Below are positions 1 to 6,196 of a stretch of 10,369 bases of DNA, in pieces; the first letter of the stretch is position 1; the number at the start of each line of letters is the position of its first letter. The position numbers and the translations under genes were made by a program. The stretch spans positions 1-10,369 of the forward strand of contig DHMA01000130.1 of assembly GCA_002405555.1 (NCBI GenBank), given 5' to 3'. The stretch comes from Opitutia bacterium UBA4654 (GTDB lineage Bacteria; Verrucomicrobiota; Verrucomicrobiia; Opitutales; Intestinicryptomonadaceae). Under the pieces are notes generated by a model. The model was not told where the DNA came from. It was given only the letters and a program-made list of their open reading frames with translations, and did no database searches.

Positions 1-771
1 ATGAACCGCGGCACAATCGGCTTCGCGTCGGACTCCGACTTCGACAAAAACGCCGACAATTCCGACTACCTGAAATTCGCCGAAACAAGCGACTTCATCA
101 AATACGGGTTCGAGGCGGAATTCATCGGCAGACTCCCCGTGCGCGTCGCCTGCGAAGCCCTCAAACCCGACGACATCGCCGACATTCTGGTGTCGTCGGA
201 AGGCTCGATTTTGAAGCAGTACCGCGAGGATTTTGCGGGCTACGGCATAGATTTTTCGATAACGCCCGAAGCGGTCAAGGCAATCTCGAACCTCGCGTAC
301 CTCGAAAAAACGGGCGCGCGCGGGCTGATGACAGTGCTCGAACGCACACTGCGCGACTACAAATTCGAGCTGCCGTCGTCGGGCATAAAAAGCTTCGAGC
401 TTAACACGCGCACGGTCGAAAACCCGAAGGAGACGCTCAAAGAGCTGCTTGTCGACAACGGCGATTTGATTCGCGACTCGATGCTTGCCGACATAGAAAA
501 GTTCGCCGCGGCGTTCCGCGAAAAAACGGGCTTCGGGCTGAAACTCGACGACGGCGCAAAACGCGCCCTCGTCTCCGAGGCGGTCGAAAACGACAAGTCG
601 GTGTCGGCGGTCTGCGAGAGGGTTTTCAAGGATTTCAAACACGGGCTTGCGATTGTATCGCGCAACACGGGCGAGACGGAATTCGCAATCTCCGCCGACT
701 GCGTGGGCAACCCCGACAAATTTTTGTCGGACATGGTGGTGCGCTCCTTCGGGAAAAAATCGAATGAATAG
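1..771 (+). CDS. ClpX-like AAA+ protease ATPase subunit, C-terminal part (5' end outside window)
   Basis: Only the C-terminal 256 residues are in the window. The first codon is probably an internal Met, because the Walker A/B region of the family would lie upstream. Visible ClpX hallmarks are an IGF tripeptide (residues 6-8), matching the ClpP-docking loop, an arginine-finger motif EFIGRLP (40-46), and the sensor-2 motif TGARGL (104-109) in the small lid domain. In the family, such proteins use ATP to unfold substrates and feed them to the ClpP peptidase in the cytoplasm. Unlike standard ClpX, about 100 residues follow the lid domain (roughly 150-256). They seem to repeat the lid sequence without the GAR arginine. 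The gene overlaps the next start by 8 nt, suggesting translational coupling. It may be a ClpX paralogue rather than the main ClpX. Confidence 0.85.
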   Translation: MNRGTIGFASDSDFDKNADNSDYLKFAETSDFIKYGFEAEFIGRLPVRVACEALKPDDIADILVSSEGSILKQYREDFAGYGIDFSITPEAVKAISNLAYLEKTGARGLMTVLERTLRDYKFELPSSGIKSFELNTRTVENPKETLKELLVDNGDLIRDSMLADIEKFAAAFREKTGFGLKLDDGAKRALVSEAVENDKSVSAVCERVFKDFKHGLAIVSRNTGETEFAISADCVGNPDKFLSDMVVRSFGKKSNE

Positions 772-1507
772 CGGAAACAAAATAGCCGACCCCGACAGCC
801 GCGAGGAAAACTCCGTAAAAAAAATGTTCTCCCGCGTTGCCCCGTTCTACGACGCCGCAAACCGCGCAATGACATTCGGGCTTGACGTTCTCTGGCGCAA
901 AAGGCTCGTCCGCGCCCTCTTCCCGCGCGGGACGGCGGGCGCAATGACGGTGGCGGACATAGCGTGCGGAAGCGGCGACGTCGCGCTGGAAATCGCGGCG
1001 AAATATCCCGACGCGGAAATCAAGTGCGCCGATTTCTGCAAGCCGATGCTCGAAATCGCCGCAAAGAAATTCGCGAAGAAACGCCCCGACGCGAAAGTCG
1101 AATTCGTCGAAGCCGACTGCGAAAATCTGCCTTTCGGCGACGCCGTTTTCGACGGCGCGACAATTTCATTCGGCTTCCGAAATTTCAGGAACAGACCCGC
1201 GTGCCTGCGCGAAATATTAAGAACCCTCAAACCAGACGCGCGGCTCTGCGTGCTCGAAGTCTGCCGCGCGCGCGGCGCGTTTGCGGCGGCGCAAAAAATT
1301 TTCATGGGCAAATTCGTCCCGATTGCGGCGTCGCTTTGCGGCGGCGTCAGGGCGGACTACGAATACCTCGCGGAGACCACGCTCGCGTATCCGCCGAGGG
1401 AGGAAATAGAAAAGATGTTTCTCGACGCGGGCTTCGAGTCGGTCTCGACGCGCCCGATGGCGTTCGGACTCGTCGCGATTACGGTAGGGCAAAAAGGGAA
1501 AAAATAA
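764..1507 (+). CDS. ubiE: Demethylmenaquinone/ubiquinone biosynthesis C-methyltransferase UbiE (MenG)
   Basis: This 247-residue protein has the usual length for UbiE/MenG, which uses S-adenosylmethionine to methylate the quinone ring late in menaquinone or ubiquinone synthesis. Family features are visible in order: an N-terminal VKKMFSRVAPFYD segment (18-30) and LW (43-44), the SAM-binding motif I VADIACGSGDVALE (63-76), the signature SFGFRNF (135-141), and a C-terminal block with YEYLAETT (199-206) and AGF (222-224). The start at 764 gives the normal N-terminus. A longer reading frame from 647 only adds an out-of-family, arginine-rich stretch lying inside the upstream gene. No strong Shine-Dalgarno is seen, so coupling to the upstream stop (ATGAATAG overlap) probably helps translation. 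Whether the substrate is demethylmenaquinone or the ubiquinone precursor cannot be told from sequence; menaquinone is more likely in the suspected phylum. Confidence 0.93.
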   Translation: MNSGNKIADPDSREENSVKKMFSRVAPFYDAANRAMTFGLDVLWRKRLVRALFPRGTAGAMTVADIACGSGDVALEIAAKYPDAEIKCADFCKPMLEIAAKKFAKKRPDAKVEFVEADCENLPFGDAVFDGATISFGFRNFRNRPACLREILRTLKPDARLCVLEVCRARGAFAAAQKIFMGKFVPIAASLCGGVRADYEYLAETTLAYPPREEIEKMFLDAGFESVSTRPMAFGLVAITVGQKGKK

Positions 1508-2328
1508 TGGACGAAAAAAAACCTCCGCACGGCTCGGAATTCGGCGAACAGGCGGGACTCGTCGATATGGACGAATTTCCGACTTGGATTGTCTACGAAG
1601 ACGACAACTTTCTCGCGCTAAACAAACCCGGGTGGCTCGTCTGCCACCCGTCGAAAAACGGCCCGCTGTCGAGCCTCGTGGGCGCGGCGCGGGAATACCT
1701 CAAAGCCGACGTGCTCCACCTCGTCAGCCGCCTCGACCGCGAGACGAGCGGAATTGTCATGCTCGCAAAAAACAGGGAAACCGCAAGCACCGCGCAAAAG
1801 GCGATGGACGGAAGCGGGCTTGTCTCGAAAACATACCTCGCGCTCTTGGAGGGCAGACTCGCGGGCTGCGCGACGGTCGCCCAGCCGCTCGCCGACGACA
1901 AAAAATCGCTCGTGGCAATCAAGACATGCTGCGCCGTACAAAAGCCGTCGGCGAAAAAGGCGATAACGGTTTTCACGCCGCTTTCGTACTCGCAGACGGG
2001 CGGCGACTACACCCTCGCGGAGGTCAAAATACTCACGGGGCGCAAGCACCAAATACGCGTCCACGCCCAGTGGCTTAAACACTGCGTCGTTGCCGACAAG
2101 CTCTACGGGCACGACGAAACCCTGTACCTCGACTTCGCCGAAAAGGGTTTCACGCCCGAAATGGCGAAGGTGCTTCCCATGAAGCGTCAGGCTCTGCACG
2201 CGTTCGAAGCCGACTTCTCGCGGGTGTTCCCGAACCTCGTTTTCCGCGCCCCGCTGCAAGCAGACTTCCTGCAATTCATGTCGGAAAGGCAAATCGCCCT
2301 GCCCGCAAAATACGACATCGCAAAATAA
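1507..2328 (+). CDS. RluA-family pseudouridine synthase
   Basis: This 273-residue protein belongs to the RluA/RluD family, which converts specific uridines in rRNA or tRNA to pseudouridine. The catalytic block reads SRLDRETSG (74-82); the presumed catalytic Asp is residue 77. The family's usual His before RLD is replaced by Ser. Other family motifs are VYEDDNFLALNKPGWLVCHP (29-48), GRKHQIRVH (178-186) and RQALHAF (227-233). No N-terminal S4 RNA-binding domain is visible, so this resembles the shorter RluA-type members. The start is set by the TAATG overlap with ubiE (1 nt), with a weak purine-rich AAGGGA upstream. A longer frame from 964 is antisense-like and arginine-rich and is ignored. The exact target uridine is unknown. 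Confidence 0.9.
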   Translation: MDEKKPPHGSEFGEQAGLVDMDEFPTWIVYEDDNFLALNKPGWLVCHPSKNGPLSSLVGAAREYLKADVLHLVSRLDRETSGIVMLAKNRETASTAQKAMDGSGLVSKTYLALLEGRLAGCATVAQPLADDKKSLVAIKTCCAVQKPSAKKAITVFTPLSYSQTGGDYTLAEVKILTGRKHQIRVHAQWLKHCVVADKLYGHDETLYLDFAEKGFTPEMAKVLPMKRQALHAFEADFSRVFPNLVFRAPLQADFLQFMSERQIALPAKYDIAK

Positions 2329-2356
2329 AAAACGCGCGGGAAACATGCCCCGCGCG
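2323..2356 (-). terminator. Rho-independent terminator of the pilin-like gene
   Basis: An 8-bp perfect stem, CGCGCGGG (2333-2340) and CCCGCGCG (2349-2356), encloses an 8-nt loop. Read on the minus strand it is followed by a T-rich run (A-rich on plus, 2325-2332), and it lies 21 nt past the stop of the minus-strand gene. On the plus strand no T-run follows, so it would be a poor terminator for the pseudouridine synthase transcript arriving from the left. Confidence 0.75.
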
Positions 2357-2377
2357 CCGAAACGCATTCGCGCAAAA

Positions 2378-2722
2378 TCAGTACTCGCGCTCGATTTTCC
2401 CGCCGAGCGGGTTGTCCACCGAAACCTTGCCGCCGTCGGCGGAGATTTCGATTTTGTCGTAGGACTCGCCCGCCACGGGGAGAAGCTCGCCCATGTATTT
2501 CGACGAGACAAGGGTCTTGTAGTCAACCGTTTTTACGGACTTGTCGGCGACGTATTTCTGCCCCGCCCGCACGATTTTCGAAACGTTCGCCGAAATGGCG
2601 TCTTCGCGCACCGACTTGCGGATTTTCACCGCCGCCGGAACGAACACCGCCGCAATCAGGCCGATTATTGCAAGGAACAAAACGGCCTCGATGACGGAAA
2701 ATCCCTTTTTCAAATTCTTCAT
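2378..2722 (-). CDS. Type IV pilin-like / pseudopilin protein
   Basis: The protein has 114 residues. It carries a class III (prepilin) signal: a short basic leader MKNLKKG, then FSVIE, so prepilin peptidase should cut after Gly7, leaving Phe at +1 and the conserved Glu at +5 (residue 12). A hydrophobic helix (about 8-30) follows, ending in a VPA sequence typical of pilin-like proteins. The remaining ~80 residues form a small soluble domain I do not recognise. Its role could be a minor pilin of a type IV pilus or a pseudopilin of a type II secretion system; no assembly genes are nearby. I chose ATG at 2722 because it gives a normal leader. A TTG at 2758 would add 12 residues. AAAGG lies almost directly against the ATG, so the ribosome site is unusual. 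It is transcribed divergently from ndk across 125 nt and has its own terminator. Confidence 0.82.
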   Translation of the reverse strand: MKNLKKGFSVIEAVLFLAIIGLIAAVFVPAAVKIRKSVREDAISANVSKIVRAGQKYVADKSVKTVDYKTLVSSKYMGELLPVAGESYDKIEISADGGKVSVDNPLGGKIEREY

Positions 2723-2847
2723 GCCTTTAAATGTCGTCAATTTTCTCCGAAAAATCAAGCATTAACGCAGGAGGCGGCGGCGGGCGGCGCAAAATTTTCC
2801 GATTTTTTTTGTTGAAGACGCCGATATAAAAAAACAAATTCAAACAT

Positions 2848-3264
2848 ATGAAAGAAAGAACATTTGTAATTTTCAAACCCGACTGCATCGAAAAACGCCT
2901 CGTTCCCGAAGTGCTCTCGAAATTCCTCAAATCGGGGCTGAACATTGCGGCATGCAAAATGGTCAGGCTCGACGAGAAAATCCTCGAAGAGCACTACGCG
3001 CACATCGTGGGCAAGCCCTACTACCCGCCGCTTGTGAAATTCATGATGCGCAGCCCCGTGATACTCGCGGTGCTCGAAGGCACCGACGCGGTCGCAAAAG
3101 TCCGCAGGCTGCTCGGCCCAACGGACTCGTGCAAAGCCCCCGCGGGCACGATTCGCGGCGACTTCGGCGACGACACCCGCGAAAACATCGCCCACGCCTC
3201 CGACTCTCCCGAAAACGCGGAAATCGAAATCAAACGCTTCTTCAAGCCCGAAGAAATTTTCTAA
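2848..3264 (+). CDS. ndk: Nucleoside diphosphate kinase
   Basis: This 138-residue protein has the normal length of bacterial Ndk, which moves the gamma phosphate of ATP to other nucleoside diphosphates through a phospho-histidine. The expected motifs are present: TFVIFKPD (5-12) with the substrate-binding Lys10, GPTDSCKAPAGTIRGDF (90-106) and the active-site stretch NIAHASDS (113-120), where His116 is the phosphorylated residue. No Shine-Dalgarno is seen before the ATG; the leader is A-rich. The TAA stop overlaps the ATG of rsmG by 1 nt, so the two are likely co-transcribed and coupled. The DNA before it holds an 8-T run (2803-2810) and a G-rich block but no promoter I can assign with confidence. 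Confidence 0.96.
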   Translation: MKERTFVIFKPDCIEKRLVPEVLSKFLKSGLNIAACKMVRLDEKILEEHYAHIVGKPYYPPLVKFMMRSPVILAVLEGTDAVAKVRRLLGPTDSCKAPAGTIRGDFGDDTRENIAHASDSPENAEIEIKRFFKPEEIF

Positions 3265-3905
3265 TGCCGAACCCCTTCGAAAAGCTCCCGAACCTTTCCG
3301 ACGGCAAACGCGCAAAACTTCTCGAATTCGCCGCGCTCCTGCGCGAGGTCAACACAAAGGTGAACCTGCTTTCGCGCAAGGATATGGACGACGTGGAATA
3401 CCGCCACGTGGCGTTCTGCGCGTCGATTTCGGAGTTTTTCAAACCCGCCGACGGCGCGAGAATCGCCGACGTGGGTTCGGGCGGCGGGCTTCCGGGAATC
3501 GTCATGGCGGTGCTCTACCCCAACGCGTTTGTCGAAATGTTCGACGGCGTGGGCAAGAAAATCGCGATGGTGAACGAAATGATTTCCGCCCTCGGACTTG
3601 CCAACGCGTACGCGCACCACGCGCGAATCGAGGAATACAAAGACTCTTTCGACTACGCAACGGGGCGTTCGGTCTGCGCGTTGCCGATGTTTTTCGGCTT
3701 CGTAAAAAAACGCCTCAAACGCGGGCGCAACGGCAACCTGAAAAACGGCGTAATCTACTTCAAGGGCGGCGAGCTTGAACCGGAACTTGCCGCGCGGAAA
3801 ATCCTGCCCGACGCCGAGCTTGACCTGCAAAAATTCTTCGGCGACGACCGCTTTGAGGGCAAGCGCATAGTGCACTTCCCGACGGAATCGGTGCTGAAAA
3901 TTTAG
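3264..3905 (+). CDS. rsmG: 16S rRNA (guanine-N7) methyltransferase RsmG (GidB)
   Basis: The 213-residue product matches RsmG, which methylates N7 of G527 in 16S rRNA using S-adenosylmethionine. The N-terminal helix with NLLSRKD (34-40) resembles the family's NLT-type segment, and the SAM-binding loop is IADVGSGGGLPGIV (67-80), a strong family signature. The block ATGRSVCALP (132-141) corresponds to the family's SRAVA-like region. The start at 3264 is set by the TAATG overlap with ndk. A longer frame from 2952 is an artefact of reading through ndk. It is followed by a strong hairpin terminator, so ndk-rsmG forms one short unit. In other bacteria, loss of RsmG gives low-level streptomycin resistance. 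Confidence 0.92.
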   Translation: MPNPFEKLPNLSDGKRAKLLEFAALLREVNTKVNLLSRKDMDDVEYRHVAFCASISEFFKPADGARIADVGSGGGLPGIVMAVLYPNAFVEMFDGVGKKIAMVNEMISALGLANAYAHHARIEEYKDSFDYATGRSVCALPMFFGFVKKRLKRGRNGNLKNGVIYFKGGELEPELAARKILPDAELDLQKFFGDDRFEGKRIVHFPTESVLKI

Positions 3906-3937
3906 CGCGGCGACGGCAAGTCAAATTTCGGGGCGCA

Positions 3938-3971
3938 AAAACGCGCGGGTATAATTTTTCCCGCGCGTTTT
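3938..3971. terminator. Bidirectional hairpin terminator after rsmG
   Basis: A perfect 12-bp stem pairs 3938-3949 with 3960-3971 (AAAACGCGCGGG with CCCGCGCGTTTT) around a 10-nt AT-rich loop. It begins 32 nt past the rsmG stop and is followed by TTTTAAATTTT on the plus strand. The A-tract on the left arm makes it work in either direction. Its GC core is the same as in the terminator at 2333-2356. Confidence 0.85.
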
Positions 3972-4170
3972 AAATTTTCCTACAAAGCTTGCGCCCGCAT
4001 TCCGCAAAGCAACGCGCCGCAAAAACGCCTCGCGGAACGGATTTTTTCAACGCGCCGAAATGTCGGCGCAAAGATTCCCGACGCGCGGAATTTCTTTTTG
4101 CGAAACAGCCAGCGGCGGCAAAAGAAACGCAGGCCGAATTTCGTTGCGGAACGCGCGGCGTTCGGCTTAA
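3972..4170. other. Gene-free segment with three successive inverted repeats
   Basis: No convincing gene is seen here; frames on both strands are short and arginine-rich. Three inverted repeats follow one another: a 7-bp stem GCGCCGA/TCGGCGC at 4052-4058 and 4063-4069; an imperfect stem TTTCTTTTTGC (4091-4101) with GCAAAAGAAA (4118-4127), one bulge; and GCCGAA (4133-4138) with TTCGGC (4161-4166), which contains a smaller CGTT/AACG stem. The last ends 4 nt before the methyltransferase start. It could be a structured 5' leader or small RNA. In such GC-rich DNA chance hairpins are common, so this is weak. Confidence 0.3.
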
Positions 4171-4860
4171 ATGGGCGGCATGGACGTAAAGGAGCAGTTT
4201 GCAAAAATTTCGGCGCAGTACGATTCGCAACGCCGAAACCTCATTCCCGATTTCGACGGATTCTACGGCGCGGCTGTGGACGCGCTCGAACTCCCCGCGA
4301 ACGCGCGGGTAGCCGACCTCGGCGCGGGCACGGGAATACTCGCGGCGTTTGTCGCACGGAAATTTCCCGACGCCGAATTGGAGCTTGTAGACATCTCCGA
4401 CAAAATGCTCGACATCGCAAAAAAACGCTTTGCTGGAAATCCCCGCGCGACGTTTGTTCTGTCCGACTTCGCGTCGTGGAAGCCGCGCGGCAAGTACGCG
4501 GCGGTCGTCTCCGCGCTCGCAATCCACCACATCGAAGACGGCGCAAAAAGGTCGCTCTACAAAAAAATCTTCGACGCCCTCGACGACGGCGGCGTGTTCG
4601 TCAACGCCGAGCAGATTCTGGGCGCGACTCCCCAAGCGGTCGAAAAAAACGCGGCGGCGCGGGAGGAAATCATGCAAAAATTCATGACGCCCGCCGAGGC
4701 GGAAGTCGCGCGGGAACGCCTCAAATGCGACAGGTGCGCGACGCTTTCGGACAACCTCGAAATGCTCGCCGACGCCGGCTTTGCCGAAGTCGGCATACGC
4801 TTCGAAAACCTCGATTTCGCCGTGCTTTGCGCAAAAAAGTTCGTCTTGCAATCGGAATAA
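4171..4860 (+). CDS. Class I SAM-dependent methyltransferase, substrate unknown
   Basis: The 229-residue protein has a Rossmann-like methyltransferase fold. Motif I is VADLGAGTGILAAF (47-60), an acidic residue at the end of strand 2 (VDIS, Asp74) should contact the SAM ribose, and ALAIHHIED (115-123) is the motif IV region. DALDDGGVFVNAEQI (135-149) matches the post-motif strand of small-molecule and tRNA-type methyltransferases. The N-terminal FAKISAQYDSQRRNLIPDFDGFY resembles the start of CmoA/UbiE-like proteins, but I cannot assign a substrate. ATG at 4171 or 4180 are both possible; neither has a Shine-Dalgarno. It is the first gene of a plus-strand group with the lipoprotein (20-nt gap) and folD. 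Confidence 0.85.
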   Translation: MGGMDVKEQFAKISAQYDSQRRNLIPDFDGFYGAAVDALELPANARVADLGAGTGILAAFVARKFPDAELELVDISDKMLDIAKKRFAGNPRATFVLSDFASWKPRGKYAAVVSALAIHHIEDGAKRSLYKKIFDALDDGGVFVNAEQILGATPQAVEKNAAAREEIMQKFMTPAEAEVARERLKCDRCATLSDNLEMLADAGFAEVGIRFENLDFAVLCAKKFVLQSE

Positions 4861-4880
4861 AAAAACCTAATCTGCGCTTT

Positions 4881-5219
4881 ATGAAAATGAAAATCACGCC
4901 GCTTATCGCAGCCGCAACCGCCATCGTAGCGTCGCTGTGCGCATGCAAATCGACAACGACAATAGACCCCACTCCGCGCGACGTCACGGGGGTTCTCAAA
5001 TACACGGGCGCAACATACGCGCCGTTCCACGCGCCCGCGCCCTACAACTTCGCAATCTACAACGTCGACGGCCGCTTCATCGCGTATGTGGACACCACAC
5101 AAATCGTAATCCCCCAGCTCAACACATACCGCGACAAGCTCGTGGAAATCAGGGGCGCGATTGTCAAGGACGACGGCGACACCGTCCTCCGCGCGGAATC
5201 AATGAAAATCAAACGCTAA
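4881..5219 (+). CDS. Small predicted lipoprotein, function unknown
   Basis: The product has 112 residues. It has a basic start (MKMK), a hydrophobic core (about 5-19) and a lipobox-like LCAC (19-22), so signal peptidase II would cut before Cys22 and lipid would anchor it in a membrane. The residues after the Cys (KSTTT) do not place Asp at +2, so an outer-membrane destination is possible. The mature part is about 90 residues. Its last half (YRDKLVEIRGAIVKDDGD, 83-100, then VLRAESMKIK) looks like a small beta-barrel of OB or SH3 type, inferred only from the pattern of strands. No family name is recognised. A longer frame starting at 4098 lies inside the methyltransferase and is rejected. It ends 6 nt before folD, so the three genes are probably one operon. 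Confidence 0.72.
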   Translation: MKMKITPLIAAATAIVASLCACKSTTTIDPTPRDVTGVLKYTGATYAPFHAPAPYNFAIYNVDGRFIAYVDTTQIVIPQLNTYRDKLVEIRGAIVKDDGDTVLRAESMKIKR

Positions 5220-5225
5220 CCATTT

Positions 5226-6104
5226 ATGCCAAAAATTATCGACGGAAACGCGACGGCGAAAAGCATTCACGAAGAGCTTAAAGCCGAACTCGCAAACCTC
5301 AAATTCGACCGCCGCCCCTGCGTGGCGTTTATCCGCGTCGGCGAAGACCCCGCGTCGGTCTCGTACGTCAAGAAGAAGGAGCGCGTTGCGGGCGAAATCG
5401 GAATCGAAAGCCGCCTCCACATTCTCCCCGAAGACACGAATCAGGCCGACCTCAACGCGCTCATCGACAGGCTCAACAACGACGACGCCGTAGACGCAAT
5501 CCTCATACAGGCGCCGCTTCCCAAACAGCTCAACGAGCGCGACACGTTCAACCGCGTCCGCGCCGACAAAGACGTTGACGGGTTCAGCAACGCAAACCTC
5601 GGCTTCCTCTGTCAGGAAGACTCCCGCGCGTTCGTGGCGTGCACGCCCGCGGGCATTATCGAGCTTCTCAAACGCGCCGAAGTGCCCACAAAGGGCAAGC
5701 GCGCGGTGGTTATCGGGCGCAGCCTCATCGTCGGCAAGCCCATGGCTCTGCTGCTGATGAAAAAGGGCGCGGACGCTACCGTTACGGTCTGCCACTCGCG
5801 CAGCGAAAACATGAAGGAAATCTGCGCCCAAGCGGACATTCTCGTCGCGGCGGTGGGACGCCCCAACACGGTTTCCGCCGACATGGTAAAGGACGGCGCG
5901 TGCGTTATCGACGTCGGAATCAACCGCGTTCCCTCGACTGAAACGAAGTCGGGGTACAGGCTTGTGGGCGACGTCGATTTCCAAAACGTCGCGCCGAAAT
6001 GCTCGGCGATTACCCCCGTCCCCGGGGGAGTCGGCCCGATGACGGTTGCGATGCTCATGAAGAACACGCTCGCCGCCTACAAACGCCACATGGGCGTGAA
6101 ATAG
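5226..6104 (+). CDS. folD: Bifunctional methylenetetrahydrofolate dehydrogenase/cyclohydrolase FolD
   Basis: FolD oxidises 5,10-methylene-tetrahydrofolate to methenyl- and then hydrolyses it to 10-formyl-tetrahydrofolate, supplying one-carbon units for purines and initiator tRNA. The 292-residue protein has normal length and all key blocks: YVKKK (47-51) with the catalytic Lys51 four residues after Tyr47, ILIQAPLP (92-99), DKDVDGF (114-120), CTPAGI (139-144), the nucleotide-binding VVIGRSLIVGKPM (161-173) and TPVPGGVGPMT (263-273). The second residue after Gln in QAPLP differs from the common QLPLP, which is a mild change. No clear Shine-Dalgarno precedes the ATG. It is the last gene of its group and is closed by the terminator at 6155-6181, shared with the convergent oxidoreductase gene. 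Confidence 0.97.
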   Translation: MPKIIDGNATAKSIHEELKAELANLKFDRRPCVAFIRVGEDPASVSYVKKKERVAGEIGIESRLHILPEDTNQADLNALIDRLNNDDAVDAILIQAPLPKQLNERDTFNRVRADKDVDGFSNANLGFLCQEDSRAFVACTPAGIIELLKRAEVPTKGKRAVVIGRSLIVGKPMALLLMKKGADATVTVCHSRSENMKEICAQADILVAAVGRPNTVSADMVKDGACVIDVGINRVPSTETKSGYRLVGDVDFQNVAPKCSAITPVPGGVGPMTVAMLMKNTLAAYKRHMGVK

Positions 6105-6154
6105 CGCGAAACCAGTCAAAAATCACGCTCCGCCGCCGACCGCGGCGGGCGCAA

Positions 6155-6181
6155 AAAAAGCCCCGAATTTCGGGGCTTTTT
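6155..6181. terminator. Symmetric bidirectional terminator between folD and the oxidoreductase pair
   Basis: An 11-bp perfect stem, AAAAAGCCCCG (6155-6165) with CGGGGCTTTTT (6171-6181), has a 5-nt loop. Each arm ends in an A or T run, so it serves both convergent transcription units: folD from the left, ending at 6104, and the minus-strand gene ending at 6197. Confidence 0.93.
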
Positions 6182-6196
6182 CGTTTGCGTTTGAGA

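Noticed and set aside
1618..2526. A 302-codon minus-strand frame across the pseudouridine synthase and part of the pilin gene
   Set aside because: It overlaps two supported genes in the wrong frame and shows no motif.
2723..2758. TTG start adding 12 residues to the pilin-like protein
   Set aside because: The added residues would lengthen the leader well beyond the usual short basic prepilin leader; the ATG at 2722 gives a normal one.
2812..2830. TTGAAG followed by TATAAA before ndk, considered as a promoter
   Set aside because: The spacing between the hexamers is only 7 nt, far from the 16-18 needed.
3970..4851. A 293-codon minus-strand frame over the unknown methyltransferase and the gene-free segment
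   Set aside because: The plus-strand frame carries a full SAM-binding motif set; the minus frame is a shadow. The short minus frame 3980-4204 is arginine-rich and also not credible.
5199..6119. A 306-codon minus-strand frame covering folD
   Set aside because: It is antisense to an unmistakable FolD; its composition is that of a shadow frame.
6132..6150. CCGCCG/CGGCGG palindrome just before the folD terminator
   Set aside because: It is short, lacks a T-run, and the adjacent 11-bp hairpin fully explains termination.
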